Shown: positions 16,703 to 26,500 of the stretch, piece after piece
How positions within the stretch are numbered: position 1 is the stretch's first letter
Layout of the letters: each line of letters starts with the position of its first letter
Assembly (NCBI RefSeq): GCF_004341105.1
Contig: NZ_SLZK01000005.1
Coordinates: forward strand, 422,980 to 486,979
DNA: 64,000 nt
DNA from: Rhizobium sp. BK418
Lineage (GTDB): Bacteria; Pseudomonadota; Alphaproteobacteria; Rhizobiales; Rhizobiaceae
Reading direction: 5' to 3'
Program-made: the position numbers and the translations under genes
The notes under the pieces: generated by a model
The model's database searches: none
What the model was told of the DNA's origin: nothing
What the model saw: the letters and a program-made list of their open reading frames with translations, nothing else

Positions 16703-17137
16703 ATGAACCAGTCAGCATTGCTTCGCCCGGATTGGACTCCGGCTACCGTTGCCCTGATGATCCTCGGCTTCATGGTTTTCTGGCCTCTGGGGCTGGCCAT
16801 GCTTGCCTATATCATCTTCGGCGAGCGGCTGCGTGGCTTCAAGCGTGACGTCAACCAGGCGACGGATGGCTTCTTTGCAGGCTGCCGCCGTTCGCATGGC
16901 CGTCACCGCCCGCATTTCTCGACGGGCAACGTCGCCTTCGACGATTGGCGCAAGGCCGAGCTCGATCGCATCGAGGAGGAACGCCGCAAGCTCGATGAAA
17001 TGCGTCAGGAATTCGATGCCTACCTGCGCGAGCTTCGCCGCGCCAAGGATCAGGAAGAATTCGACCGCTTCATGCGCGAGCGCAAGAACGGCAGACGCGA
17101 CGACAATGGTCCGGTCGCCGAATACCAGACGCCGTAA
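16703..17137 (+). CDS. DUF2852 membrane protein
   Basis: A 144-residue protein. One hydrophobic segment (about residues 13-37, VALMILGFMVFWPLGLAMLAY) is followed by a basic loop and, from about residue 75, a highly charged helix (AELDRIEEERRKLDEMRQEF) predicted as coiled coil. This matches the alphaproteobacterial DUF2852 family, of unknown function. ATG 16703 follows GAGGAT. It stands alone between phaZ and its own terminator. Topology suggests a small membrane anchor with a cytoplasmic coiled coil; no enzymatic motif is seen. Confidence 0.8.
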   Translation: MNQSALLRPDWTPATVALMILGFMVFWPLGLAMLAYIIFGERLRGFKRDVNQATDGFFAGCRRSHGRHRPHFSTGNVAFDDWRKAELDRIEEERRKLDEMRQEFDAYLRELRRAKDQEEFDRFMRERKNGRRDDNGPVAEYQTP

Positions 17138-17159
17138 GGCAAACACAGAAAGTCTACGG

Positions 17160-17186
17160 CCGGCATCGCTTCCGATGCCGGTTTTT
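17160..17186 (+). terminator. Terminator after the DUF2852 gene
   Basis: A perfect nine-base stem CCGGCATCG / CGATGCCGG with loop CTTC, followed by five T residues. Confidence 0.85.
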
Positions 17187-17225
17187 CTTTGCCCGGATTT
17201 CCTCCGAATCGTATAGAAAACTCCT

Positions 17226-17984
17226 ATGTTTCCGCTCCCGAAGATCCGTCGTACGACGAAAAAACCGGCTCCGCCCGAAAAGCGGACGCTGGATGTCGCC
17301 GGCCGTCTGATGCCCCTCACGATCAAGCAGCATGACCGGGCAACCCGGATCACACTGCGTATCGAGCCAGGCGGCCGGGCGTTGAAGATGACGGTGCCGA
17401 AGGGGCTTGCCGCTCGAGAAGTCAATGCTTTCCTGGACAGGCACCAAGGCTGGCTGCTGACCAAACTTGCGAAATTTTCCACCGATACGGGTCTGTACGA
17501 TGGCGGCGACATTCTCTTTCGGGGCGTCAAACATCGTATTCAGCACACCGGTAGTCTACGTGGGCTGACCGAGGCCGTCATGATGGACGGTAAAGCAGTA
17601 CTTCGCGTCAGCGGCATGCCGGAACATATCGGCAGGCGCATCGCCGCCTTCCTAAAAAAAGAAGCGCGCGCCGATCTCGAGAAATTGTCACGCTTGCATG
17701 CCGGTTCCATCAAGGCGCCGATACGCTCGATTTCGATGAAGGATACCCGCAGCCGCTGGGGCTCCTGCTCCTCGGAAGGAAACCTGAGTTTCTCGTGGCG
17801 CATCGTTATGGCGCCGCCTTCCGTGATCGATTATCTCGCTGCCCATGAGGTCGCGCATCTCAAGGAAATGAACCACGGCCCGCACTTCTGGGCGCTCTGC
17901 AAGAAACTTTGCCCGCATATGGAAGAGGCGAAGTCCTGGCTGAAGCGTCATGGCAGCCAATTGCACGCCATAGACTTCGATTAA
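17226..17984 (+). CDS. YgjP-like (DUF45/M48-related) zinc metallopeptidase
   Basis: A 252-residue protein of the YgjP/DUF45 family. The zinc motif is HEVAHLKEMNHGPHFW (about residues 199-214), an HExxH with a third histidine; upstream lie TRSRWGSCSSEGNLSFSW and the IDYLAAHE segment typical of these SprT-like proteins. No signal peptide or membrane segment is seen, so it is probably cytoplasmic. Substrates are unknown; the gene is often annotated as a predicted metal-dependent hydrolase. It is followed 73 bases later by trpF. Confidence 0.85.
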   Translation: MFPLPKIRRTTKKPAPPEKRTLDVAGRLMPLTIKQHDRATRITLRIEPGGRALKMTVPKGLAAREVNAFLDRHQGWLLTKLAKFSTDTGLYDGGDILFRGVKHRIQHTGSLRGLTEAVMMDGKAVLRVSGMPEHIGRRIAAFLKKEARADLEKLSRLHAGSIKAPIRSISMKDTRSRWGSCSSEGNLSFSWRIVMAPPSVIDYLAAHEVAHLKEMNHGPHFWALCKKLCPHMEEAKSWLKRHGSQLHAIDFD

Positions 17985-18057
17985 GTGGACCCGCTAAATG
18001 CGGCCGGCATTTGCAAATTGGCTCGACTCTTCGCGCATTTCATGTCACTCCGCTGCC

Positions 18058-18726
18058 ATGAGACCAGATATCAAGATCTGCGGTTTGAAGACGCCTGAGG
18101 CCATCGAACGCGCACTGAAGCGCGGCGCGACGCATCTCGGCTTCAATTTTTTCGAAAAGAGCCCGCGCTACGTCGAGCCCGATATTGCCGGCAAACTTGC
18201 CGAGCCGGCGCGCGGCAAGGCTAAGATAGTCGCTGTCGTGGTCGATCCGACCAATGATGATCTCGACGAAATCGTTGCGCTTTTGCGTCCCGATATGCTG
18301 CAGCTTCACGGCAGCGAGAGTCCCGAGCGCGTGCTGTCCATTAAGGCAGTCTACGGCATCCCCGTTATCAAGGCATTGGCGGTTCGTAGCGCCGACGACC
18401 TGAAGCGTGTCGAGGCCTATATAGGCATCGCAGATCGTTTCCTTTTCGATGCCAAGCCGCCGAAAGGGTCCGAACTGCCGGGCGGTAACGGCGTTTCCTT
18501 TGATTGGAGCCTGCTCACCTGGCTTGACGGAAGCGTTGACTACATGCTTTCCGGCGGGCTCAACAAGACAAATGTCGGCCAGGCGCTGGCAATCTCCAAG
18601 GCGCCGGGTGTCGATACCGCCTCCGGTGTCGAAAGTGCGCCGGGCGTGAAGAGCCCAGAGATGATCGATGAGTTTTTCGATGCGGTTGAACAGGCATGCA
18701 TGCCTGAAACGACCTCAGGGAGTTGA
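18058..18726 (+). CDS. trpF: Phosphoribosylanthranilate isomerase
   Basis: A 222-residue TIM barrel catalysing the Amadori rearrangement of phosphoribosylanthranilate in tryptophan synthesis. DIKICGLKTPEAIERAL (catalytic Cys near residue 7), LGFNFFEKSPRYV, LQLHGSE, FLFDAKPP and the late MLSGGLNKTNV are the family motifs. ATG 18058 opens directly on the first strand; an upstream in-frame ATG at 17998 would add 20 atypical residues. First gene of trpFBA; trpB begins within a few bases of its stop. Confidence 0.95.
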   Translation: MRPDIKICGLKTPEAIERALKRGATHLGFNFFEKSPRYVEPDIAGKLAEPARGKAKIVAVVVDPTNDDLDEIVALLRPDMLQLHGSESPERVLSIKAVYGIPVIKALAVRSADDLKRVEAYIGIADRFLFDAKPPKGSELPGGNGVSFDWSLLTWLDGSVDYMLSGGLNKTNVGQALAISKAPGVDTASGVESAPGVKSPEMIDEFFDAVEQACMPETTSGS

Positions 18727-18728
18727 AA

Positions 18729-19949
18729 GTGAACGAGACGCCTAAACCGAATTCCTTCCGCGCCGGCCCGGACGAAGACGGCCGCTTCGGCATTTACGGG
18801 GGCCGCTTCGTGGCCGAAACCCTGATGCCCTTGATCCTCGATCTGCAGGAAGAGTGGAACAAAGCGAAAGACGATCCGGAATTCCAGGCGGAACTGAAGC
18901 ATCTCGGCACCCACTATATCGGCCGCCCGAGCCCGCTTTATTATGCTGAGCGCCTGACCCAGCATCTCGGTGGTGCCAAGATCTACTTCAAGCGTGAAGA
19001 GCTGAACCATACCGGTTCGCACAAGATCAACAATTGCATCGGTCAGATCCTGCTCGCCAAGCGCATGGGCAAGACGCGTATCATCGCCGAGACCGGTGCC
19101 GGACAGCATGGCGTGGCTTCCGCCACCGTCGCCGCCCGCTTCGGCCTACCCTGTGTCGTCTACATGGGCGCCACCGACGTCGAGCGTCAGGCACCGAATG
19201 TGTTCCGCATGAAGCTGCTTGGTGCCGAGGTAAAGCCGGTGACTGCCGGCAGCGGCACGCTGAAGGACGCTATGAACGAGGCTCTGCGAGATTGGGTCAC
19301 CAACGTCGACAGTACCTACTATCTGATCGGCACCGCTGCCGGCCCGCACCCCTATCCGGAAATGGTGCGCGATTTCCAGGCCGTTATCGGCATGGAGGCC
19401 AAGCAGCAGATGCTCGAGGCCGAAGGCCGCCTGCCAGATCTCGTTATTGCTGCAGTTGGCGGTGGTTCGAATGCGATCGGCATCTTCCATCCCTTCCTCG
19501 ATGACAAGGACGTCAAGATCGTCGGCGTTGAGGCCGGCGGCAAGGGCTTGCAGGGCGATGAGCACTGCGCTTCGATCACCGCTGGCTCGCCCGGTGTTCT
19601 GCACGGCAACCGCACCTATCTGTTGCAGGACAATGACGGGCAGATCAAGGAAGGCCATTCGATCTCGGCTGGCCTCGATTATCCCGGCATCGGCCCGGAA
19701 CATTCATGGCTGAACGATATCGGTCGTGCCGAATATGTACCGATCATGGATCATGAAGCGCTCGAAGCCTTCCAAACGCTGACGCGCCTCGAAGGTATCA
19801 TCCCGGCGCTCGAGCCTTCGCACGCGCTTGCCGAAGTCATCAAGCGCGCGCCCAAGATGGGCAAGGACGAGATCATCTTGATGAACCTCTCCGGCCGCGG
19901 CGACAAGGACATCTTCACCGTCGGCAAGATCCTGGGAATGGGTGAGTAA
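18729..19949 (+). CDS. trpB: Tryptophan synthase beta chain
   Basis: A 406-residue PLP enzyme condensing indole with serine. KREELNHTGSHKINNCIG holds the PLP-binding lysine (near residue 97), with GAGQHGVASATVAARFGL and the phosphate-binding GGGSNAIGIF. I chose GTG 18729 (MNETPKPNSFRAG) because AGGGAG lies seven bases upstream; a TTG two codons earlier overlaps the trpF stop. trpA follows six bases after the stop. Confidence 0.97.
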   Translation: MNETPKPNSFRAGPDEDGRFGIYGGRFVAETLMPLILDLQEEWNKAKDDPEFQAELKHLGTHYIGRPSPLYYAERLTQHLGGAKIYFKREELNHTGSHKINNCIGQILLAKRMGKTRIIAETGAGQHGVASATVAARFGLPCVVYMGATDVERQAPNVFRMKLLGAEVKPVTAGSGTLKDAMNEALRDWVTNVDSTYYLIGTAAGPHPYPEMVRDFQAVIGMEAKQQMLEAEGRLPDLVIAAVGGGSNAIGIFHPFLDDKDVKIVGVEAGGKGLQGDEHCASITAGSPGVLHGNRTYLLQDNDGQIKEGHSISAGLDYPGIGPEHSWLNDIGRAEYVPIMDHEALEAFQTLTRLEGIIPALEPSHALAEVIKRAPKMGKDEIILMNLSGRGDKDIFTVGKILGMGE

Positions 19950-19955
19950 AGAAAC

Positions 19956-20795
19956 ATGACCGCACGTATGGATAAACGCTTCGCCGATCTGAAGGCGGAA
20001 GGTCGCCCGGCACTCGTAACCTATTTCATGGGCGGCGATCCCGATTACGAGACCTCGCTCGGCATCATGAAGGCGCTGCCGGAGGCTGGCTCCGATATTA
20101 TCGAACTCGGAATGCCCTTTTCCGACCCCATGGCTGACGGCCCGGCAATCCAGCTCGCCGGCCAGCGCGCGCTGAAGGGCGGCCAGACGCTGAAGAAGAC
20201 GCTGCAGCTTGCCGCCGACTTCCGCAAGACCAACTACACGACGCCGATCGTCATGATGGGCTACTACAATCCTATCTACATCTACGGCGTCGAGAAGTTT
20301 CTCGATGATGCGCTGATTTCCGGCATCGATGGGTTGATCGTCGTCGACCTTCCGCCGGAAATGGATGACGAACTCTGCATTCCTGCGTTGAAGAAGGGCA
20401 TCAATTTCATTCGCCTTGCAACGCCGACGACGGATGAAAAGCGCCTGCCGACGGTTCTGAAGAATACGTCCGGCTTTGTTTATTACGTCTCGATGACCGG
20501 CATTACCGGTTCCGCCCTGCCTGACACATCGCTGGTCGCGGGCGCCGTCAAGCGCATCAAGGAGCATACCGACTTGCCGGTTTGTGTCGGCTTCGGCGTC
20601 AAGACGGCAGAGCATGCGAAAGTCATCGGGGCCTCAGCCGACGGTGTGGTTGTCGGTACCGCGATCGTCAATCAGGTAGCCAATACCCTCACAGCGGATG
20701 GAAAGGCGACGGCTGATACGGTTCAGGCCGTGGCGACGCTGGTTCGCGGTCTTTCCACAGGAACGCGTTCGGCGCGCCTTGTTGCTGCCGAATAG
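19956..20795 (+). CDS. trpA: Tryptophan synthase alpha chain
   Basis: A 279-residue TIM barrel that cleaves indole-3-glycerol phosphate to indole, channelled to TrpB. Catalytic glutamate lies in IIELGMPFSDPMADGPAIQ and the aspartate in GLIVVDLPPEM; SMTGITGSALPD is the phosphate-loop segment. ATG 19956 is preceded by a GGGTGAG run at the trpB end. The trpFBA set here lacks trpE, trpD and trpC, which must lie elsewhere, as is usual in rhizobia. Confidence 0.97.
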   Translation: MTARMDKRFADLKAEGRPALVTYFMGGDPDYETSLGIMKALPEAGSDIIELGMPFSDPMADGPAIQLAGQRALKGGQTLKKTLQLAADFRKTNYTTPIVMMGYYNPIYIYGVEKFLDDALISGIDGLIVVDLPPEMDDELCIPALKKGINFIRLATPTTDEKRLPTVLKNTSGFVYYVSMTGITGSALPDTSLVAGAVKRIKEHTDLPVCVGFGVKTAEHAKVIGASADGVVVGTAIVNQVANTLTADGKATADTVQAVATLVRGLSTGTRSARLVAAE

Positions 20796-20833
20796 TTTCC
20801 CCACATTGGCACGAGTCAATAGGAGTATTCGAG

Positions 20834-21736
20834 TTGAACTGGATCACTAACTACGTTCGCCCGCGGATTAATTCCATGCTGGGTCGTCGCGAAGTGCCGG
20901 AGAACCTCTGGATCAAGTGCCCGGAAACGGGCGAGATGGTCTTCCACAAGGACCTGGAAAGCAACAAGTGGGTCATTCCCGCCTCCGGCTATCACATGAA
21001 GATGCCGGCAAAGGCGCGTCTTGCCGACCTGTTCGACAATGGCGAATACGAGGCCTTGCCGCAGCCGAAAGTCGCTCAAGATCCGCTGAAGTTCCGTGAT
21101 TCCAAGAAATATATCGACCGTCTGCGCGACAGCCGCCTCAAGACCGAGCAGGAGGATACGATTCTCGCTGGTCTTGGCAACGTACAGGGTCTGAAGCTCG
21201 TCGCGGTCGTGCATGAATTCAACTTCATTGGCGGCTCGCTCGGCATGGCCGCCGGCGAAGCGATCATCAAAGCCTTCGAACGCGCGATCGCCGAAAAGTG
21301 CCCGCTCGTCATGTTCCCGGCTTCGGGCGGCGCGCGCATGCAGGAAGGCATCATGTCGCTGATGCAGCTTCCGCGCACGACGGTTGCCGTCGACATGCTG
21401 AAGGAAGCCGGCCAACCCTATATCGTGGTTCTGACCAACCCGACCACGGGTGGCGTGACCGCATCCTACGCCATGCTTGGTGATATTCATTTGGCCGAAC
21501 CGGGCGCCGAAATCGGTTTTGCCGGCAAGCGCGTCATCGAACAGACGCTGCGTGAAAAGCTCCCCGAGGGCTTCCAGACCTCGGAATATCTGCTGGAACA
21601 CGGTGTGGTCGACATGGTCGTCAAGCGTCACGACATTCCCGAGACGCTGGCGCGTCTCCTGAAGATCCTGACCAAGAAGCCGGTTTCGGCTGCAAATGAT
21701 GCCAATGGGGTGATTGCTCTGGCGGCGAGCGCCTGA
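20834..21736 (+). CDS. accD: Acetyl-CoA carboxylase carboxyltransferase beta subunit
   Basis: A 300-residue AccD, half of the carboxyltransferase that moves CO2 from biotin to acetyl-CoA for fatty-acid synthesis. The crotonase-like core is intact: VVHEFNFIGGSLGMAAGEA, FPASGGARMQEGI and LTNPTTGGVTASYAMLGD. The start is TTG 20834 with AGGAG eight bases upstream; the N-terminus MNWITNYVRPRINS matches the family. Unusually, the N-terminal zinc ribbon is degenerate: only C29 of the expected four cysteines remains (KCPETGEMV, then VIPASGYHM). It follows trpA by 38 bases, a common alphaproteobacterial order. Confidence 0.95.
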   Translation: MNWITNYVRPRINSMLGRREVPENLWIKCPETGEMVFHKDLESNKWVIPASGYHMKMPAKARLADLFDNGEYEALPQPKVAQDPLKFRDSKKYIDRLRDSRLKTEQEDTILAGLGNVQGLKLVAVVHEFNFIGGSLGMAAGEAIIKAFERAIAEKCPLVMFPASGGARMQEGIMSLMQLPRTTVAVDMLKEAGQPYIVVLTNPTTGGVTASYAMLGDIHLAEPGAEIGFAGKRVIEQTLREKLPEGFQTSEYLLEHGVVDMVVKRHDIPETLARLLKILTKKPVSAANDANGVIALAASA

Positions 21737-23120
21737 GCAGCAGACCTCACAAGATAGGGCGAGGCCGATTACAGACAGAGGCCAGATCGCGGCGAGTGAG
21801 GCAGCACAGGAGATCGAAAAGCTCATGGGGCTGTATCCCAAGGGCTACGATCTTTCGTTGGACCGCATCAGGCGCCTGATGGAGGCACTCGGCAATCCCG
21901 AGCGCCTCCTTCCTCCCGTAATTCACATCGCTGGCACCAACGGCAAGGGTTCGACATCGGCCTTTTGCCGCGCACTGCTGGAGGCTGGCGGCTACAGTGT
22001 TCATGTCCATACGTCCCCGCATCTCGTAAACTGGCACGAGCGCTACCGTCTGGGTGTCGCTGGCGGGCGTGGCCAACTGGTTGACGACGGCGTCTTTGCC
22101 GAAGCTTTAAGACGAGTGGTAAAGGCCAATGGTGGTGAGAAGATCACCGTCTTCGAAATCCTGACGGCCGTGACGTTCATTCTGTTTTCCGAACATCCCG
22201 CCGATGTGGCGATCATCGAAGTCGGTCTCGGCGGTCGTTTCGATGCGACGAACGTCATCGAGGATCCTGCTGTTTCGGTCATCCTGCCGATTTCACTGGA
22301 TCATCAGCCCCATCTCGGTGATCGCGTGGAGCTGATTGCTGCGGAAAAGGCCGGCATTATGAAGCGCGGCCATTCCGTCGTCATCGGGCATCAGGAGTAT
22401 GATGCGGCGCTCGACGTACTGATGTCGACCGCCGAGCGGCTGAACTGCCCGAGCGCTGCCTTCGGCCAGGATTTCATGGCGCATGAAGAATACGGCCGGC
22501 TGATCTATCAGGATGAATTCGGTCTCGCGGATCTGCCGTTGCCGCGCCTCCCCGGCCGTCATCAATATGCCAACGCTGCTGCCGCCATCCGTGCCGTCAA
22601 GGCTGCTGGCTTCACCGTCACCGAGCCGATGATGGAAAAAGCGATGGGGACGGTGGAATGGCCAGGCCGTCTGCAGAAGCTGACGAAGGGCAGGCTGTTG
22701 AGCCATGCACCCGCAAAATCAGAAATCTGGGTCGATGGCGGCCACAATCCAGGGGCCGGTGAAGTGATCGCCGAAGCCATGGCGAATTTCGAAGAGCGTC
22801 AACCCCGCCCGCTGTTCCTGATCTCGGGCATGATCAACACCAAGGATCCGGTCGGCTATTTCAAGGCTTTCGCCGGATTGGTGGAAAAGGTCTATTCCGT
22901 GCCGATTCGCGGCAGCGAAGCGGCAATCGATCCGGTCATTCTTGCCAACACCGCTTACGATGCCGGCCTCGTAGCAGAACCCATGTCATCCGTGACCGAC
23001 GCTCTGGATGCAATCGCCTCGGCCGTTGACCCGGCGGCCCCACCGCCCCGCATTCTGATCGGTGGCTCGCTGTATCTCGTCGGCGATGTGCTGGCGGAAA
23101 ACGGGACACCCCCCAAATGA
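21714..23120 (+). CDS. folC: Bifunctional dihydrofolate/folylpolyglutamate synthase
   Basis: Mur-ligase-family enzyme adding glutamate to dihydropteroate and folates. VIHIAGTNGKGSTSAFCRALL is the ATP loop, with VHTSPHLVNWHERYRLG, VGLGGRFDATNVI and the later WVDGGHNPGAG. The start is uncertain: the TTG at 21714 overlaps accD and gives 468 aa, whereas the next ATG (21825, AGGAG twelve bases away) gives 431 aa beginning at MGLYPKGYDLSL. Homology to EIEKLMGLYPKGY-type N-termini suggests a start between these. It ends at a strong hairpin shared with trxA. Confidence 0.9.
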   Translation: MLWRRAPEQQTSQDRARPITDRGQIAASEAAQEIEKLMGLYPKGYDLSLDRIRRLMEALGNPERLLPPVIHIAGTNGKGSTSAFCRALLEAGGYSVHVHTSPHLVNWHERYRLGVAGGRGQLVDDGVFAEALRRVVKANGGEKITVFEILTAVTFILFSEHPADVAIIEVGLGGRFDATNVIEDPAVSVILPISLDHQPHLGDRVELIAAEKAGIMKRGHSVVIGHQEYDAALDVLMSTAERLNCPSAAFGQDFMAHEEYGRLIYQDEFGLADLPLPRLPGRHQYANAAAAIRAVKAAGFTVTEPMMEKAMGTVEWPGRLQKLTKGRLLSHAPAKSEIWVDGGHNPGAGEVIAEAMANFEERQPRPLFLISGMINTKDPVGYFKAFAGLVEKVYSVPIRGSEAAIDPVILANTAYDAGLVAEPMSSVTDALDAIASAVDPAAPPPRILIGGSLYLVGDVLAENGTPPK

Positions 23121-23144
23121 AAAGCCCGGCATTTGCCGGGCTTT
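23121..23144. terminator. Bidirectional terminator between folC and trxA
   Basis: AAAGCCCGGC / GCCGGGCTTT, a perfect ten-base stem with loop ATTT between convergent genes. A residues before and T residues after the GC core let it act on both strands. Confidence 0.85.
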
Positions 23145-23165
23145 CGCATCCAACTGTCGAGATGT

Positions 23166-23486
23166 TTAGGCTGCGCTGGAAATCCAGCTGGAAAGCGCCG
23201 TCTTCGGCTTTGCGCCGATGGAGATGTCGGCAACTTCGCCGCCCTTGAAGATTGCGAGCGTCGGAATGGAGCGAACGCCGAACTGGGCCGCCAGTTCCGG
23301 GTTTTCATCGATGTTGAGCTTGGCAACCTTGACTTTGCCGGCCATTTCCGTGGCGATTTCCTCGAGGCTCGGAGCAATCATTTTGCACGGACCGCACCAT
23401 TCGGCCCAGAAATCGACGACGACGGGTTCTGCGGATTCCAGAACCTCCGACCGGAAATTGTTGATATCGACCTTAACGGTAGCCAT
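23166..23486 (-). CDS. trxA: Thioredoxin
   Basis: A 106-residue thioredoxin with the WCGPCK redox centre at residues 31-36 (VVDFWAEWCGPCKMIAPSLE), the buried aspartate before it, and the cis-proline segment VRSIPTLAIFKGG. General cytoplasmic disulfide reductant, for instance for ribonucleotide reductase. ATG 23486 has GGAGCAG upstream. It ends the divL-to-addA minus-strand cluster, 75 bases after addA. Confidence 0.97.
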   Translation of the reverse strand: MATVKVDINNFRSEVLESAEPVVVDFWAEWCGPCKMIAPSLEEIATEMAGKVKVAKLNIDENPELAAQFGVRSIPTLAIFKGGEVADISIGAKPKTALSSWISSAA

Positions 23487-23561
23487 AGGCTGCTCCTTTA
23501 CCGGGATTTGCTGTTGGACAAGATGTGAGGGTGCGGTGCCGGAATTTCAATGTCCGATATT

Positions 23562-26500
23562 TCACTTTGTGTTGAGTCCCGCAAGTGCAGATGCCAGGGC
23601 CTGCTCACTGAGCGTATGGATGGTGGCATTTTCCGTATAAACCAGCATGCAATCAATCCGTTTGGCCGGATAAAGCGGCTTCAGGATTTCCCGATAGATC
23701 GCAAGCTGCGCCTTGTGGGCAAAGGGGATCTTCTCTTCGGACACAGGCGGTACGCGGTTCGTCTTATAGTCCATGATAACGACGCTGTCGGTCAACACGG
23801 CAAGCCGGTCGATCCGGCCGGAAACTGCATATTTACGGCCTTCCAGCGTCAAGGTTCCCATGATCGAAATCTCGGCCTGCGCATGGATACTGAAGACAGT
23901 CTGGAGCCTTTCGTCCCGCAAAAGCTTCACAACCGAATCGATCAAAGCCTGTCGCTCAGCGGCTGGCCAGAACCGTGCGGCGCGTTCGGCATAACGCTTC
24001 GCCGCCTCGGCCCGCTCCTCCGCTGGCATGTCCGGCAGGGCCTGCAGCATCCTGTGAAGGAAACGGCCCTTTTCCAGAGAGCGATCGCTGCCTGCCTGGT
24101 CGCCGAAGAGCGGCGAGACGACCAGCAGATCGTCAGCCTCATCATCGATGATCGTGCCGGCGCCGGAAGGACTGAGCGGCCGCGGCAATTGTTTCTGTGG
24201 TGGCAGTGGCTGGAACAGAACCGGCGGGACCGTTTCGACGGTTGCCTGTTCCTGGCTGCGATCCATCCGCTCGAAGCTGCGCTCAACCTGTGGCACGCGC
24301 CAGCGGACGCCTTCCCATTCTCCATCAGGACCTGAGAAGCTCGCTTTCTGGACGTGCGGATGGTCCCCGCTGAGCGCGGTGGAAATCATCATGTGCCAGG
24401 TATCGTTGTTCAGCCGCACGCCGCGATAACCGCAGACGATCAGCCGGTCGGCGGCGCGCGTCATCGCGACATAGAGCAGGCGCCGATATTCCTCTTCAGC
24501 AAGAAGCTGGATACGGGCCGCATCGCTCAGCGTAAGCGAGTTGCCGAGATCGCTGACCGGTATCCAGACCGGTATCGGCGGTTCGTCCGGTCCGGCATCG
24601 ATAAGCCTGAGCTTTGGTAGATGCGTGTGAGTAAAGGCCTTGGAGCCGCCGTCAACGAGGAAGACGATCGGCGCTTCGAGACCCTTAGAGGCGTGCACCG
24701 TCATGATGCGCACCTCGTTTCTTCCTTTGTCCTGCTCGCGCTTCACTTCCGGAGCTTCGAGTTCCAGCGTCGATATGAAGGACTGCAGGCCGGGAAGCGC
24801 TGACGTCTCGTAATCGAGCGCAAAGGTCAGGAATTCGTCGAGGATATCGCTGACTTCGGTGCCGAGCCGCGCCAGGAATTGCCGCCGCCCGCCATGGCTG
24901 CCGAGAACGCGTGCATAGAAGTCATGCACCGAAAGGCTTCGGGACTGGGCGAGAAAAAGCTCCATCCGCGTGACGGCTGATTGGAACCGTTCATTACCGT
25001 CGGCGGCATATTTGCGGAGATGCTGCCAGACACTTTCATTGTCGCCGCGCAATGCGGCAACTCCAAAAATATCTTCTTCCGCGAGATCGAAGAGCGGGCT
25101 CTTGAGGACGGCGGCAAGCGAGAGATCATCTTCCGGTAGGAGCAGAAAACGGCCGAGCGCCATTAAGTCCTGTACCGCGATATGGCTGGTAAGCACCAAT
25201 CTGTCGGCGCCGGCCACCGGAATGTCGCCGCGCCGTTTCAGCTCGCGCGTCAGCGCATTGACGAATGCATCGCGTTTGCGCACCAGCACGAGGATATCGC
25301 CGGCCTCGATGAAGCGCTCCTTGCCCTTCTCGATAATCGTTTCGCGGCCAACGAGGTTGCCAATCGTATGGGCGATGCGCCGTGCCAGGATAGCGGCCGG
25401 GGCGCTTTCGGGCGTGGCGTCAAACGGAGCGGTCCAGTCCTCGTCCTTAATGACGACATCGGGCACGACCATGTCCCAGAGATCGACGGCGCCCGGGTGG
25501 CCGATACGGCTCGAACGATGGACGACCGGTTCCATGCCGAGACCCCGGGCGTTATCCGGCGGGGTGAAGATATGATCGACGGCGTGGAGAACGTCGGATG
25601 TTGAGCGGAAGGAGAGCGGCAGGCGGACAGTCGAGAAGTCACGGCCGCTGTTCTGTACCCGGCGCTGCGTTCGCTCCTTCTCCTCGGAAAACCGTTCAGG
25701 CCGTGCTCCCTGGAAGGAATAGATCGACTGCTTTTCGTCGCCGACAGCAAACAACGTGCGAACCACGGGCCGTGCACTGTCGCCGGAGAAGAAATCCTCC
25801 GCCAGAGACTGGATGACGCTCCACTGGATGGGGCTGGTATCCTGGGCCTCGTCGACAAGAATATGGTCGATGCCTTGGTCTAACTTGTAGTGAATCCACG
25901 GGCCGACGCCGCTCTTGGTGAGCAGGTCGGCGGTGCGGGTGATCAGGTCTTCGAAGTCGAGATGGCTGCGTTGCTTCTTCAATTCCTCGTAATCACGGTT
26001 CAAGCGATCCGCGAGTACGAGAGCGGCGTGGGTTGCCGTGTACATCCGCATCATCTTCAGCTTATCGCGGCAGTTGACGATATGCGCGCGTGCGGAGGCG
26101 ATCATGTCGGCAAGCTGCGGCGCTTCAGCGAGCATTGCCTTGACGAAGAATTGCCCGTCCGTCTTCGGTTCGCCCTTCGCGGTCAGGAAAACCTTCTCCA
26201 GAATTTGCGAGCGGGCAGTGGCGTCGCTTTCTCGCGCCGCCCGCCTCAGCCCTTCAGCAACGTCCTGCGCCTTCGCTCCGCCCTTTCCCGTGGCGAGCGA
26301 CAGGTAGAGTTCCAGCGCCGCGCCGGTGAGGCTGGGCAGAGGCCAATATTGCTCGGTTAATCCCTCTTCCGTATCATCAGGCGCTATTCTGAGCTTCCGC
26401 CGCAGCCATTGGTCGACGTTGCCATGCTGCTCGGCTGCGAGCGTGAAGCGGCGGATCGCATTGCGGTTGGCAACGATCTCGGCGAGCAGGTTTTCGAGCC

